From Ilumatobacteraceae bacterium (GTDB taxonomy: Bacteria; Actinomycetota; Acidimicrobiia; Acidimicrobiales; Ilumatobacteraceae): 64,000 nt of DNA. Under the pieces are notes generated by a model that was not told the DNA's origin, ran no database searches, and was given only the letters and a program-made list of their open reading frames with translations. The DNA lies in assembly GCA_009691255.1 (NCBI GenBank), contig SHUT01000004.1, positions 1 through 64,000 of the forward strand. The letters run 5' to 3'. The position numbers and the translations under genes were made by a program. Positions 1 to 8,178 of the stretch are shown here, in pieces; position 1 is the stretch's first letter; each line of letters starts with the position of its first letter.

Positions 1-15
1 CTACACAGTCAATCG

Positions 16-87
16 AGGCGACGCTGGGAATCGAACCCAGATACAGGGCTTTGCAGGCCCTTGCCTAAACCATTCGGCCACGTCGCC
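16..87 (-). tRNA. tRNA-Cys (GCA)
   Basis: Read on the minus strand this folds as a full cloverleaf: 7-bp acceptor stem GGCGACG/CGTCGCC (81-87 with 17-23), a T arm with GGTTCGATTCC, and an anticodon loop with GCA, which reads Cys codons. The base after the acceptor stem is U, the discriminator expected for tRNA-Cys. The CCA end is not encoded. Confidence 0.95.
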
Positions 88-175
88 AACGCAATGAATT
101 ACTTCACCACGAACACATCAAACTAGCCCCAAATTCGCCAACATCCACAATGCTCCAAAACCTACTTACCTCGAC

Positions 176-2425
176 TCACGAAGGTACTCCGACATAAGTA
201 AGCGTTGGCGCCAAAGGATTGCCCGTGGCGATTGCCAAGGCAATTTGATGGGATCCCGCAGTCAAGTTTGATGATTCGAGCACACTGACAAAGGATATTT
301 TACTGCCCGCTTTTGCTGCTGAAACCTCTCCGATCATGCCTGAGACTCGACCATCTACCAACACCAGACCAACAGCATCATTGGGCATCGCCGAAGTGAG
401 TCGGATCGTACCATTAATCATCAATGGTATATCAGCAAAGCGCGTTGTTCGAATACTAGCAAACTTCTCGTCGCCCTCCAATGTCCATGCTGCTACACGT
501 TTTTCAACAGGTACAAAATTTGTAACAACTGCATTCATTAAACTTCCAAATGGAGCGACAGAAGAAACACTTCCATCAAATGGTACCCACGAACTATATT
601 TGTCGACTCGCGATTGCAGAGTTCCCAAATCAGAAACAAGTCCCGTACTAGCACCGGGCCAAGTAATTGAACGCGATTGACGTACTGGGCAACGCTGTAA
701 CAGACTTTCTCCATCAAATTTCCAACCGGCATCGATTCCCTTTACGGCCGCGATTGTTGGCAAAATGTCGACCGCCATGACAGGACAATCACTTATCTCA
801 GATGTTGTTTGATCGGGATATTTAATAAATAATGGAACCCTATACAAGTCTTCCATGGTGTCAAGGCGCTTGGGGTTTACATTGCGTTTGCTTTGGCCTA
901 GCTCAAAAGTTATTCCATGGTCGGCAGTTACCACAATCATTGTGCGGTCCCAATTCTTAGAAGCCTTCAGTTCGGTAACTAACTTTGTGATTATTGTGTC
1001 GGTGGCAACATACTGTTGAAGAAACCTTTGGTACTGGTCGCGACTGGAGTCCACGCTCTTGGGATTATCCGGAAGAAAATTTGACTTTGCTGAGGTGCGC
1101 AAATCTGTGGAGAGTCTCCATGGCCGATGTGGAAGGAGAACATGTGCAAAGTGCAATGTAGGAATAGTTTGCGAACTTGATCTTTTAATCAATGTCTCTA
1201 GCCTAAGAACTTGAGACACGGGACCACTCGACCTCCACTTCTTCTTTAAATCTTTTATTGACTCGGTTGACTCAAAATGAATAACTGGCTGCGTTGTTTG
1301 GGTCGCTGCATCGTCGGTGGTTTCATCACTTGATACAGCGCTTTGTTCTGCTAGCACGGTAATGTCGCCGAAGTTGCCCCATGCCTCATCGATTGATGGC
1401 AAATGACGGCGTAGGCCAGGCGGCAATAGTTTGTGACCAAGAACAATTGAAGAATCAAGAAGAAACCTTGAGAAGCTGCCCGACTCAACAGACTCTGAGT
1501 TTTTTATCTCCTCAGGCACTGTGTTGGCAGGAAGAATTCCTTCGTTACCCGAGGTGATTGCTACTTTTTCACAAAGCTTCTTAGGGCACAAACTAGTCAT
1601 TATTTCTTGCACATCCATTGCAACATTGCCGCCTAATAGCGTGAACAAGTTTTGGGGATAATTTGCCAGCAGTGGCTCACTATCGCCTTTGGGCAAAACT
1701 CCCGCCAAGATTGATGGAACAGATTCAACCGTCTCCTGCGAAGACGCAGTGTCATTTCGATACCAAGTGCTCAAATCGGCCAACGCAGCAAACCCTGGAA
1801 ACCGTAAAGCATTAATATTTCCGTCGGCATTAAGCAACGGAAACAATGGGGCTTCATCCAAGATCACAACAACAACGCTGATGTCTTCACGAGGCGTTGC
1901 GGTGCTGGCTACTTTGTCTTTATTAATCACAACGTCTGCTGCTCCAATATCGGGAACCCAGACCACATTTCGTGCCGAAATAGTAAAGGAAATGAAAACC
2001 ACCAAACCTAATGGCGACATGATGCGCACCCAAGAACCGATAACTGGCCAAGAAATGTATGCAATGAGCAACGCCAATGCGATACAGCCTGTTGCCAAAA
2101 GTGCAATTAACCACGCATAGAAAGAGAATGAACGCAGGAGAAGCAAGACAACGCTCCAAAGGGCAATGAAAACTAAACCTCTGTGAAAAATCTGCCTCCC
2201 TCGCACATAGGCCGCCGATGCGAGAGTCTCAAGCGCTATCAATATCAAGGGAGGAGCAGTGATAATAAGAAAAGCAAAACCAACGACCTGCCATCCACCT
2301 ATTTTAGAAATAGTGAAGACAGTGAGATTGTTCCCGTACAGTTGCAGAATCGGCTGGGCAACAGAAATTGTGGTCAGTGTTAAATAGGTGAGAAAATGTC
2401 CGAAGACGTTGTCGCGCAGTTTCAC
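176..2425 (-). CDS. Membrane sulfatase/LtaS-like phospho- or sulfo-transferase A
   Basis: Alkaline-phosphatase-superfamily enzyme anchored by about five N-terminal membrane helices (first ~170 residues), followed by an extracytoplasmic catalytic domain. Visible family marks are a metal-binding VVVVILDE strand, a likely Thr nucleophile in SQETVES, LLPHRPW and VTADHG. LtaS-type enzymes move glycerol phosphate or phosphoethanolamine onto envelope glycans, and sulfatases hydrolyse; the sequence does not decide which applies. It is a paralogue of the gene just upstream (2427-4541). I place the start at GTG 2425, 1 nt after that gene's stop, because the protein then lines up with the paralogue N-terminus; a TTG at 2464 would add 13 residues and overlap the neighbour. 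It is last in the four-gene leftward cassette. Specific substrate unknown. Confidence 0.8.
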   Translation of the reverse strand: MKLRDNVFGHFLTYLTLTTISVAQPILQLYGNNLTVFTISKIGGWQVVGFAFLIITAPPLILIALETLASAAYVRGRQIFHRGLVFIALWSVVLLLLRSFSFYAWLIALLATGCIALALLIAYISWPVIGSWVRIMSPLGLVVFISFTISARNVVWVPDIGAADVVINKDKVASTATPREDISVVVVILDEAPLFPLLNADGNINALRFPGFAALADLSTWYRNDTASSQETVESVPSILAGVLPKGDSEPLLANYPQNLFTLLGGNVAMDVQEIMTSLCPKKLCEKVAITSGNEGILPANTVPEEIKNSESVESGSFSRFLLDSSIVLGHKLLPPGLRRHLPSIDEAWGNFGDITVLAEQSAVSSDETTDDAATQTTQPVIHFESTESIKDLKKKWRSSGPVSQVLRLETLIKRSSSQTIPTLHFAHVLLPHRPWRLSTDLRTSAKSNFLPDNPKSVDSSRDQYQRFLQQYVATDTIITKLVTELKASKNWDRTMIVVTADHGITFELGQSKRNVNPKRLDTMEDLYRVPLFIKYPDQTTSEISDCPVMAVDILPTIAAVKGIDAGWKFDGESLLQRCPVRQSRSITWPGASTGLVSDLGTLQSRVDKYSSWVPFDGSVSSVAPFGSLMNAVVTNFVPVEKRVAAWTLEGDEKFASIRTTRFADIPLMINGTIRLTSAMPNDAVGLVLVDGRVSGMIGEVSAAKAGSKISFVSVLESSNLTAGSHQIALAIATGNPLAPTLTYVGVPS

Positions 2426-2426
2426 C

Positions 2427-4541
2427 TTATTTTTCCAATGGACCGACAAGTTCGTATACCCCAATACCGCCGCTCGTGCTGTACATCACCAATGAAACCT
2501 GATGTGGCCCCTTGGTCAAAAGCGTGTAGTCAAGTACCGCTAAGAAATCAAGTTTTCCAGCTTTTGCTCCCGCGAGTTCGTCAACGACGCCAGCCACTTT
2601 GCCGTCTACCAATACTAAACCCTTCGCGTCAGCGGCTAGATCTCTAGCAATATCAATGTCTCCGTAGATTACGGTCGGAGTAATTTGACCGATTCCGGGC
2701 TTTATATTCTCAAACGCTGTTGCCACTGACGAGTGCCATGCCGTCACGGCCGACGACTTCTTATTTGTTGTGACGAGTGTTCCTAACAGACCCTGCTCAT
2801 TAGCCAGTCCTGCAATTTTGTTCAAGGCACCCTCGCGTGACAACCATTTTGCATACCGATTGGAACGCTCCATAACTTGCTCGAACGAACTTGCAATTAA
2901 GCGCGCATCCTTTGTAGTTGTCATCGGCCGCTTGTCGCGCACTGGACACTGACTTCGCAGTGACACACCTTCTAGGTGGGCTTGCGTACGTACTCCGGAC
3001 ACATCCAAAATTGTCGGTAGCAAATCAAGGTTCGTCACAGCGCAGTCATCAACGGCTCCTGCTTCTTGATTTGGCATTTTAATAAACATCGGAATAGTGA
3101 AGAGGTCCGTTACCTGACCCGCATTTGAAAAATCTATTGAACGCTTCATAAGACCTGGTTCGAAAGAAATTCCATGATCAGCAGTTATCACTACGAGTGA
3201 TCTATCCCATAGACCGGCTTTTTGCATTCGTCTAATCAATGATGAGATCATCGAATCAACTGCTCCGAGTTGGTACAAGTACCGTTGCAGATCAACGCGG
3301 GTATCAGACCCTGTCGTCAAGTTGAGGTCACCCAAGAAAGGTGGTGCCGTACTTTTGCGCAGGTCAGGCAACATTAACCAAGGCCGATGTGGTGCAATCA
3401 AATGCAGAATCGTGGCGCTATTGGTTTTAGATTTTGCCAGACGATCGATGGCCTCGTTAAACATTCTGAGTTGAAAAAATGGCCCTCCAGCACGTGTCAG
3501 GTCGAACTTGTCATCTGCTCCGACGGCCTTATTCTTATTGGATTTATTTTCCGCCCCCGTATTTACAGAAAATCTCCCCCATGACTCACCAATGGCTGGC
3601 AACTTATTGCGCAATGATTTGGGCAAGATGCGATGACCAAACACCACTGATGCGTCTTTAAGAAATGTTTTAAGGCGAGGAGCATTAAGTCGCTCAAGAT
3701 CGGTGGGATTGGTTGAAGCACAAACCTGTATTGGGCATAGTGATGTCACGGACTCATAGCCATTGATGGGATACGTGGTTTGGAGCATCGTGAAAATATT
3801 GTCTGGATGAACAGAAAGAAACGGCTGGTCACCTCGTTTTGGAATATTAGAAGTAAAAATTGCGGGAACCGCCTGCGTAGTGTGCTGACTTACGGCAGTG
3901 GCATTTCGGTGCCATGTACTCAGTGAGGCAAGTTTTGCAAAACCCGGAAATCGCTCTGCGTTGATGTTGCCGCTGCTGTCAAGTAGCGCAAAGAGTGGCG
4001 ACTCATCAAAGACAATCAGGACAATCGGTGGCGCCGTAACAGCAGTCGTCGATGACAGAATTGGTTCACTTGATTTACCAAAGACCGGCTGAACTTGCAA
4101 TACAAAGACGCCCACGAGAAGTGGTGCCAGCACTGCGACATAAGAGACGAAGGTGCGTACCATCGCAACACGAAAAATCGCCGCCGTGATTGCTGCGCCG
4201 ATAAGAACGGAGACTCCCAAAGCCACTATGTCCTGAGAAAGGCCAAATTGCCTTGTAATCGCTAAACCAAAGATGCAACAAAGTAACGAAACAAAGCAAT
4301 AGTGAACGATGGTTGCGTACCGAACACTGATGAACCCCACCACCACTTGAACAACAAGGGCAATCACCGTAGGCACAAAGGCCACGATAAAGATGAACAG
4401 TGCCACTTCTAATTCACTTACCTTTGCTGTCGCAAAAATCGGAAGATTCTTGCCGTAGAGATCAAGTATTGGCTGCGAGATCGAAATCGTGGCCAGTGCC
4501 AGCAAAATGACACCATTTTTGACGATGCTTTTGGGTGTCAT
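2427..4541 (-). CDS. Membrane sulfatase/LtaS-like phospho- or sulfo-transferase B
   Basis: A 704-residue tandem paralogue of the downstream gene. It has the same plan: four to five hydrophobic helices in the first ~150 residues, then an alkaline-phosphatase-fold domain with IVFDESPLF (metal site), SQHTTQAVP (probable Thr nucleophile), IAPHRPW and ITADHG. The ATG start overlaps the stop of the methyltransferase gene (ATGA), so the two are probably translationally coupled. The two paralogues have clearly diverged outside the motifs, which suggests separate acceptors or donors rather than a recent copy. Likely role, by inference: modification of a surface polysaccharide or teichoic-acid-like polymer on the outer face of the membrane. 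Confidence 0.8.
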   Translation of the reverse strand: MTPKSIVKNGVILLALATISISQPILDLYGKNLPIFATAKVSELEVALFIFIVAFVPTVIALVVQVVVGFISVRYATIVHYCFVSLLCCIFGLAITRQFGLSQDIVALGVSVLIGAAITAAIFRVAMVRTFVSYVAVLAPLLVGVFVLQVQPVFGKSSEPILSSTTAVTAPPIVLIVFDESPLFALLDSSGNINAERFPGFAKLASLSTWHRNATAVSQHTTQAVPAIFTSNIPKRGDQPFLSVHPDNIFTMLQTTYPINGYESVTSLCPIQVCASTNPTDLERLNAPRLKTFLKDASVVFGHRILPKSLRNKLPAIGESWGRFSVNTGAENKSNKNKAVGADDKFDLTRAGGPFFQLRMFNEAIDRLAKSKTNSATILHLIAPHRPWLMLPDLRKSTAPPFLGDLNLTTGSDTRVDLQRYLYQLGAVDSMISSLIRRMQKAGLWDRSLVVITADHGISFEPGLMKRSIDFSNAGQVTDLFTIPMFIKMPNQEAGAVDDCAVTNLDLLPTILDVSGVRTQAHLEGVSLRSQCPVRDKRPMTTTKDARLIASSFEQVMERSNRYAKWLSREGALNKIAGLANEQGLLGTLVTTNKKSSAVTAWHSSVATAFENIKPGIGQITPTVIYGDIDIARDLAADAKGLVLVDGKVAGVVDELAGAKAGKLDFLAVLDYTLLTKGPHQVSLVMYSTSGGIGVYELVGPLEK

Positions 4542-5938
4542 GTCCGCCGTGCGACGTGGAAAATCGTTCGAGTTCCTCCGGCTAGGAGCATTTTAGTGCG
4601 CACGTCAAAACGCCCTGAGAGCAACTTCTCGAATGTTTCGAGATTGAAATCATCGTGAATGCCCTCCCTCTTGTTCCGCAATAATGTCTTAACCATCGGA
4701 TCATCTGCATGGGGCATTTCGATTACCAATTCAGAGCTGAGATCGCGGAGTAGATCAAGTTGATTCACGATTGGAACGTTGTACGTAAGCGCTAGATGAT
4801 GAATGACCGCAAGATAAAGCACTACGTCTGGTTTGCCACGTGTGAACAAACCTGTTCGTTCGGTGCCTCTCCAGCCAATGCCACCGCCCGTGTCGGCAAG
4901 ATCTACATACAGCGGAATAATCTTTTCGTTATTCTCTTTTCGTAAAGATTGATACAGACGATCAATGACAAGTGGATCGGCGTCCATTGCAACCACATAA
5001 TCCGAATGTGCAGACGCGATGCGACTAAACCGACCGTCGTTGCATCCGATGTCCCACACCTGAGAGCGATGTGACTGAGCAATAGCATCGCGCACGAAAC
5101 GGTCTTTTTCATCAAGGCTGCTTTCTACATAGTGAGCACGATCTGAATAATCAGACCACGTTGACTCTGAGTCCTTGAGAGACAGACTTTGTACAAGCTT
5201 GATGAGTTTTCGAAGTGTCGCGTCAAGAACTGATGCGTTCATTCCGGCGTTCGCAGCTTCTTTTTTTACTTCCACTTTTGTCGCTGAAAATCTGTCTTGC
5301 GCGATTGCGTGCAAGACAACGTGGGTCAATCGTCCGGTGCGGGGTTTCAACAATTTTCGAGGCAACAATTTGCGCATTGTGTCTGGGCTCACACCGTTGA
5401 CAGAACCCCGCAGGAAAGGCTGGTACTGAACCCCCAAATAAGACTGCAGCATGAGTGGATACAGAAACAGTTCACAGAATTGTCTATAGCCATACCAGGG
5501 ATCAGTTGGTTTGCGCAGTTCGAATGAACCTGCATCAATAAACTGTGGTCTAGATCCGATGAACTGAATGTTGTACGGAGTTGCATCTTTGACTCCGACT
5601 CCGTCGGCAAGCGCAGATCGAGTGAGTTCAAGTTGTAGCAGCGCCGCGTCTTTGAGCATCGAAAATGTCCACTCGTATGGATACGAAACCAAGGGTATTT
5701 TTGGGTGTTTCATTGCGGCCACCCATGGTTGACCTAAACCAGCCGAGGACGGTTCGACCATCTCGCATGAAATGAGTTGGCCTGACTTGAGGGCATCTTG
5801 GATTGATTTTTTAGACCAGACAGCATCAAGATCAGATTTTCCGAGCGCAGTGAAGCCACGAAATACGGCATCTCCCGATACAAAAACTCGACTTAATGGA
5901 TCTCTAAAAGACCCAGAGTCCTGAGTCACGTTAGCCAT
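4538..5938 (-). CDS. Two-domain class I SAM methyltransferase (NoeA-like)
   Basis: 466 residues. The C-terminal half holds a Rossmann methyltransferase core with motif I VWDIGCNDGRFS near residue 292, an acidic motif II around VVAMDADP, and VVLYLAVIHH. The N-terminal ~250 residues are a separate domain carrying DATPYNIQF and FIDAGSFE segments, a layout I recall from proteins annotated as NoeA-like nodulation methyltransferases. It is probably cytoplasmic. It sits 5 nt after the small YLDAGTGS gene and overlaps the next gene by ATGA, so it belongs to one operon with the membrane transferases. Methylation of an envelope glycan or its precursor is inference; the acceptor is unknown. Confidence 0.8.
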   Translation of the reverse strand: MANVTQDSGSFRDPLSRVFVSGDAVFRGFTALGKSDLDAVWSKKSIQDALKSGQLISCEMVEPSSAGLGQPWVAAMKHPKIPLVSYPYEWTFSMLKDAALLQLELTRSALADGVGVKDATPYNIQFIGSRPQFIDAGSFELRKPTDPWYGYRQFCELFLYPLMLQSYLGVQYQPFLRGSVNGVSPDTMRKLLPRKLLKPRTGRLTHVVLHAIAQDRFSATKVEVKKEAANAGMNASVLDATLRKLIKLVQSLSLKDSESTWSDYSDRAHYVESSLDEKDRFVRDAIAQSHRSQVWDIGCNDGRFSRIASAHSDYVVAMDADPLVIDRLYQSLRKENNEKIIPLYVDLADTGGGIGWRGTERTGLFTRGKPDVVLYLAVIHHLALTYNVPIVNQLDLLRDLSSELVIEMPHADDPMVKTLLRNKREGIHDDFNLETFEKLLSGRFDVRTKMLLAGGTRTIFHVARRT

Positions 5939-5943
5939 TGCGC

Positions 5944-6132
5944 CTAGTTCGTTGAAGACGAACTATCGCCATCGGCAGCATCTTCTGAGGCAGGGTCAGA
6001 ATTGCTCTTTGATGAGAACTTTGCCTTAAATCGAGACATACCCATTTTGATGGCCACTCCAATACCAGCGATTCCACCCGCGAGGGCAGTCACAATCATG
6101 CTTCCAGTTCCGGCGTCAAGATAGTTAAACAT
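5944..6132 (-). CDS. Small YLDAGTGS-motif membrane protein
   Basis: A 62-residue protein: a short head with YLDAGTGS, one hydrophobic Gly/Ala-rich helix (about residues 12-30), a basic stretch (KMGMSRFKAKF) and a Ser/Asp/Glu-rich tail. Small proteins with an LDxGTGS motif beside envelope methyltransferases and sulfatase-like enzymes are known to me only as hypothetical. I choose ATG 6132 over ATG 6144 because a TATGAT box lies 7 nt before it, matching the leaderless pattern of this genome; the longer start would add four residues. First gene of the cassette; perhaps a membrane adaptor, which is speculation. Confidence 0.75.
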   Translation of the reverse strand: MFNYLDAGTGSMIVTALAGGIAGIGVAIKMGMSRFKAKFSSKSNSDPASEDAADGDSSSSTN

Positions 6133-6139
6133 GTTAAAA

Positions 6140-6145
6140 ATCATA
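6140..6145 (-). promoter_or_regulatory. Leaderless -10 box (TATGAT) of the envelope cassette
   Basis: TATGAT on the minus strand ends 7 nt before ATG 6132. No -35 element is evident. Same spacing as at several other genes in the window. Confidence 0.45.
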
Positions 6146-6178
6146 CCTCAGCCCCTGCTGGTTATGAGGGATAAGACC

Positions 6179-6191
6179 GTGTTTAAAACAC
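6179..6191. promoter_or_regulatory. 13-bp palindrome in divergent intergenic region
   Basis: GTGTTTAAAACAC is a perfect 6-bp inverted repeat around one central base, placed between two divergent transcription units (envelope cassette and the trans-sulfuration gene). It could be an operator for a dimeric regulator. No regulator gene is adjacent. Confidence 0.3.
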
Positions 6192-6215
6192 TGCTCGCCC
6201 GTTAGTTGACGTGGC

Positions 6216-6221
6216 TAGCCT
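6216..6221 (+). promoter_or_regulatory. Leaderless -10 box (TAGCCT)
   Basis: TAGCCT ends 6 nt before the GTG start at 6228, and no Shine-Dalgarno sequence is present. Confidence 0.45.
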
Positions 6222-6227
6222 TACCCG

Positions 6228-7385
6228 GTGGCCCATGATCCAGATACCAGTGCCATTACGGCTGGGCGAGACGACTCGCAGTCGCTTGCAACTCCGCTGT
6301 GGGCCGCCACCGTGTGGGCTTCTGACGGCCTCGATGACACCGCGGATCGCGCCACATCACTAAGGGCATCTGCTTACTATGGCCGCTACGCCAATCCCAC
6401 CGTATCTCAATTTGAAAAGGCCATCGCTGAACTAGAAGGTGCTGAGTCTGCGATGGCCTTTGCGTCTGGTATGGGAGCGATTGCTTCTGTTGTCCTGGCG
6501 TTTTGTAATTCTGGCAGCCATATCGTGGCACAAAATACCCTGTACGGCGGAACACTTGCATTTTTAGAAGGACCGGGTCGTCGTCTTGGAATTGACGTCA
6601 CTTATGTTGACCCTTCCCAGTCTGGCGCGTTTAGCGCCGCTGTTCAACCTGGTCGCACAATGTTGATACTGGCCGAGACTCCGTCTAACCCGCGACTATC
6701 AATTAGCAACTTGGTTGAGCTCGGAGCAATCAAGGGTCCCTTCACCGTTGTTGATTCAACCTTGGCAACACCAATCACACAACGACCACTCGACTACGGA
6801 GTCGATCTTGTCTTGCATTCAGCGACAAAAGGTATCGGTGGCCACAACGATGCAATGCTGGGTGTAGTTGCTGGCGAAAAAGACTTGATTGATGCACTCT
6901 GGTTGTATGGCGTGCTGCATGGAGCGACAGCATCTCCATACGATGCACTCAATGGCCTACGCGGTATTCGCACTTTACCGGTGCGCCTTCGTCAACAATC
7001 CTCGTCGGCACTTAAAATCGCCAATGCATTGCAAGAACATCAAGAAGTTTCTTGCGTGATGTATCCGCATCTATCGTCACATCCGCAATATACTCTCGCC
7101 AAAGAACAGATGAGCAACGGTGGTTCACTCATTGCATGCGAAATTCGCGGCGGAGTCGAAGCCGTTCGACAAATGTTCACTCGACTTGAAATAATTAATT
7201 GCGCAACATCATTTGGTGGCACCGAAACTCTTGTTTGTCACCCACTGACTAGTACGCATGTTGGCTTACCTACTGAAATGCTTACGGCAATGGGTGTCAC
7301 CGATGGACTTATTCGCTTGTCGATTGGTCTTGAACATCCAGACGACATCATTGCTGAACTAACAGCAGCCCTCTCTCCTCGTTAG
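6228..7385 (+). CDS. PLP-dependent cystathionine gamma-synthase/lyase family enzyme
   Basis: 385 residues, normal length for the Cys/Met-metabolism PLP family. The PLP lysine is K201 in LHSATKGIGGHND; YGRYANPT near residue 51 and AETPSNP near 149 are the usual cofactor and substrate loops. Family members make cystathionine from O-acylhomoserine, cleave cystathionine, or act as methionine gamma-lyase. The loop residues I can read do not settle which, though metX (20.4 kb) in the same window makes a role in methionine synthesis reasonable. GTG start with a leaderless -10 box. Divergent from the envelope cassette and convergent with the DUF1295 gene. Confidence 0.88.
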   Translation: MAHDPDTSAITAGRDDSQSLATPLWAATVWASDGLDDTADRATSLRASAYYGRYANPTVSQFEKAIAELEGAESAMAFASGMGAIASVVLAFCNSGSHIVAQNTLYGGTLAFLEGPGRRLGIDVTYVDPSQSGAFSAAVQPGRTMLILAETPSNPRLSISNLVELGAIKGPFTVVDSTLATPITQRPLDYGVDLVLHSATKGIGGHNDAMLGVVAGEKDLIDALWLYGVLHGATASPYDALNGLRGIRTLPVRLRQQSSSALKIANALQEHQEVSCVMYPHLSSHPQYTLAKEQMSNGGSLIACEIRGGVEAVRQMFTRLEIINCATSFGGTETLVCHPLTSTHVGLPTEMLTAMGVTDGLIRLSIGLEHPDDIIAELTAALSPR

Positions 7386-7395
7386 TAAAGACCGT

Positions 7396-8175
7396 CTACT
7401 TCTTCTTTGGGGGGAGCGGAAAAAACGAGCTTGTCCGCTGCATGTATTGCGCATAGCCGGGCTTGCGCTTTGACATCGAACGCTCAAGCATTGGCACACC
7501 GCTAACTTTCATCAAGAAAAATGTCATTGCGATAGGACCGATAAGACCAATTGCACCAGACCCTGTTTCTGCCGCCACAACGGCGATACCCCACCACGCC
7601 AGCGAGTCACCAAAATAATTTGGATGTCTCGTCAGGCTCCATAAGCCAGTGTCGAGAACTTTGCTGGAGCTATCGGGATCAGCACGAAACCGCGCCAATT
7701 GACGGTCTCCGACGACTTCGAAGCTAATTCCGACGAACCACAAAATAATTCCAATCACCGCGATTGGTCCAATGCTGGGGGTTGCGTCAGCGTTTCCTAA
7801 TTGTACTGGCAACGAAACGATCCACATCAGTGTTCCTTGCAAACCAAATACCGTCACCAAACTATAAATCGGAAACTGTGCGCCCCGTTTTTTGCGCATC
7901 GCAACATAACGCCAGTCCTCGCCTTTACCGTGATTACGCCAGTACAAGTAGCCAGCCAGTCGCAAACCCCAGATAGTGACCATGGCAGTTAGTAACAACT
8001 GGCGCGGTGAATCACCATCGATTGTGATTTGCATGACCCACGCCACCACTACAAACCCAAGACCCCAGACGACGTCTACGATTGAGGCGTTTTTGAGCAA
8101 CACACTCAGCCCCCATGTCGCGAGCATCAATATGGTGATTGCTAGAGCGCTATAAAGCAACGCATTGCCTGCCAT
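7396..8175 (-). CDS. DUF1295 membrane protein (steroid 5-alpha-reductase-like)
   Basis: 259 residues with about six membrane helices. The C-terminal half has the family signature around LWSLTRHPNYFGDSLAWWG, and SFEVVGDRQLARFR just before it, typical of DUF1295/isoprenylcysteine-methyltransferase-like folds. Members are suspected NADPH-dependent reductases of sterol- or lipid-like substrates; the substrate is unknown. It lies 3 nt after the acyltransferase gene, so the pair is probably one transcript with a lipid-related role. Basic C-terminal tail. Confidence 0.85.
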   Translation of the reverse strand: MAGNALLYSALAITILMLATWGLSVLLKNASIVDVVWGLGFVVVAWVMQITIDGDSPRQLLLTAMVTIWGLRLAGYLYWRNHGKGEDWRYVAMRKKRGAQFPIYSLVTVFGLQGTLMWIVSLPVQLGNADATPSIGPIAVIGIILWFVGISFEVVGDRQLARFRADPDSSSKVLDTGLWSLTRHPNYFGDSLAWWGIAVVAAETGSGAIGLIGPIAMTFFLMKVSGVPMLERSMSKRKPGYAQYMQRTSSFFPLPPKKK

Positions 8176-8178
8176 TAG

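Noticed and set aside
2426-2464. TTG start adding 13 residues to transferase A
   Set aside because: It overlaps the upstream gene; GTG 2425 aligns the N-terminus with the tandem paralogue.
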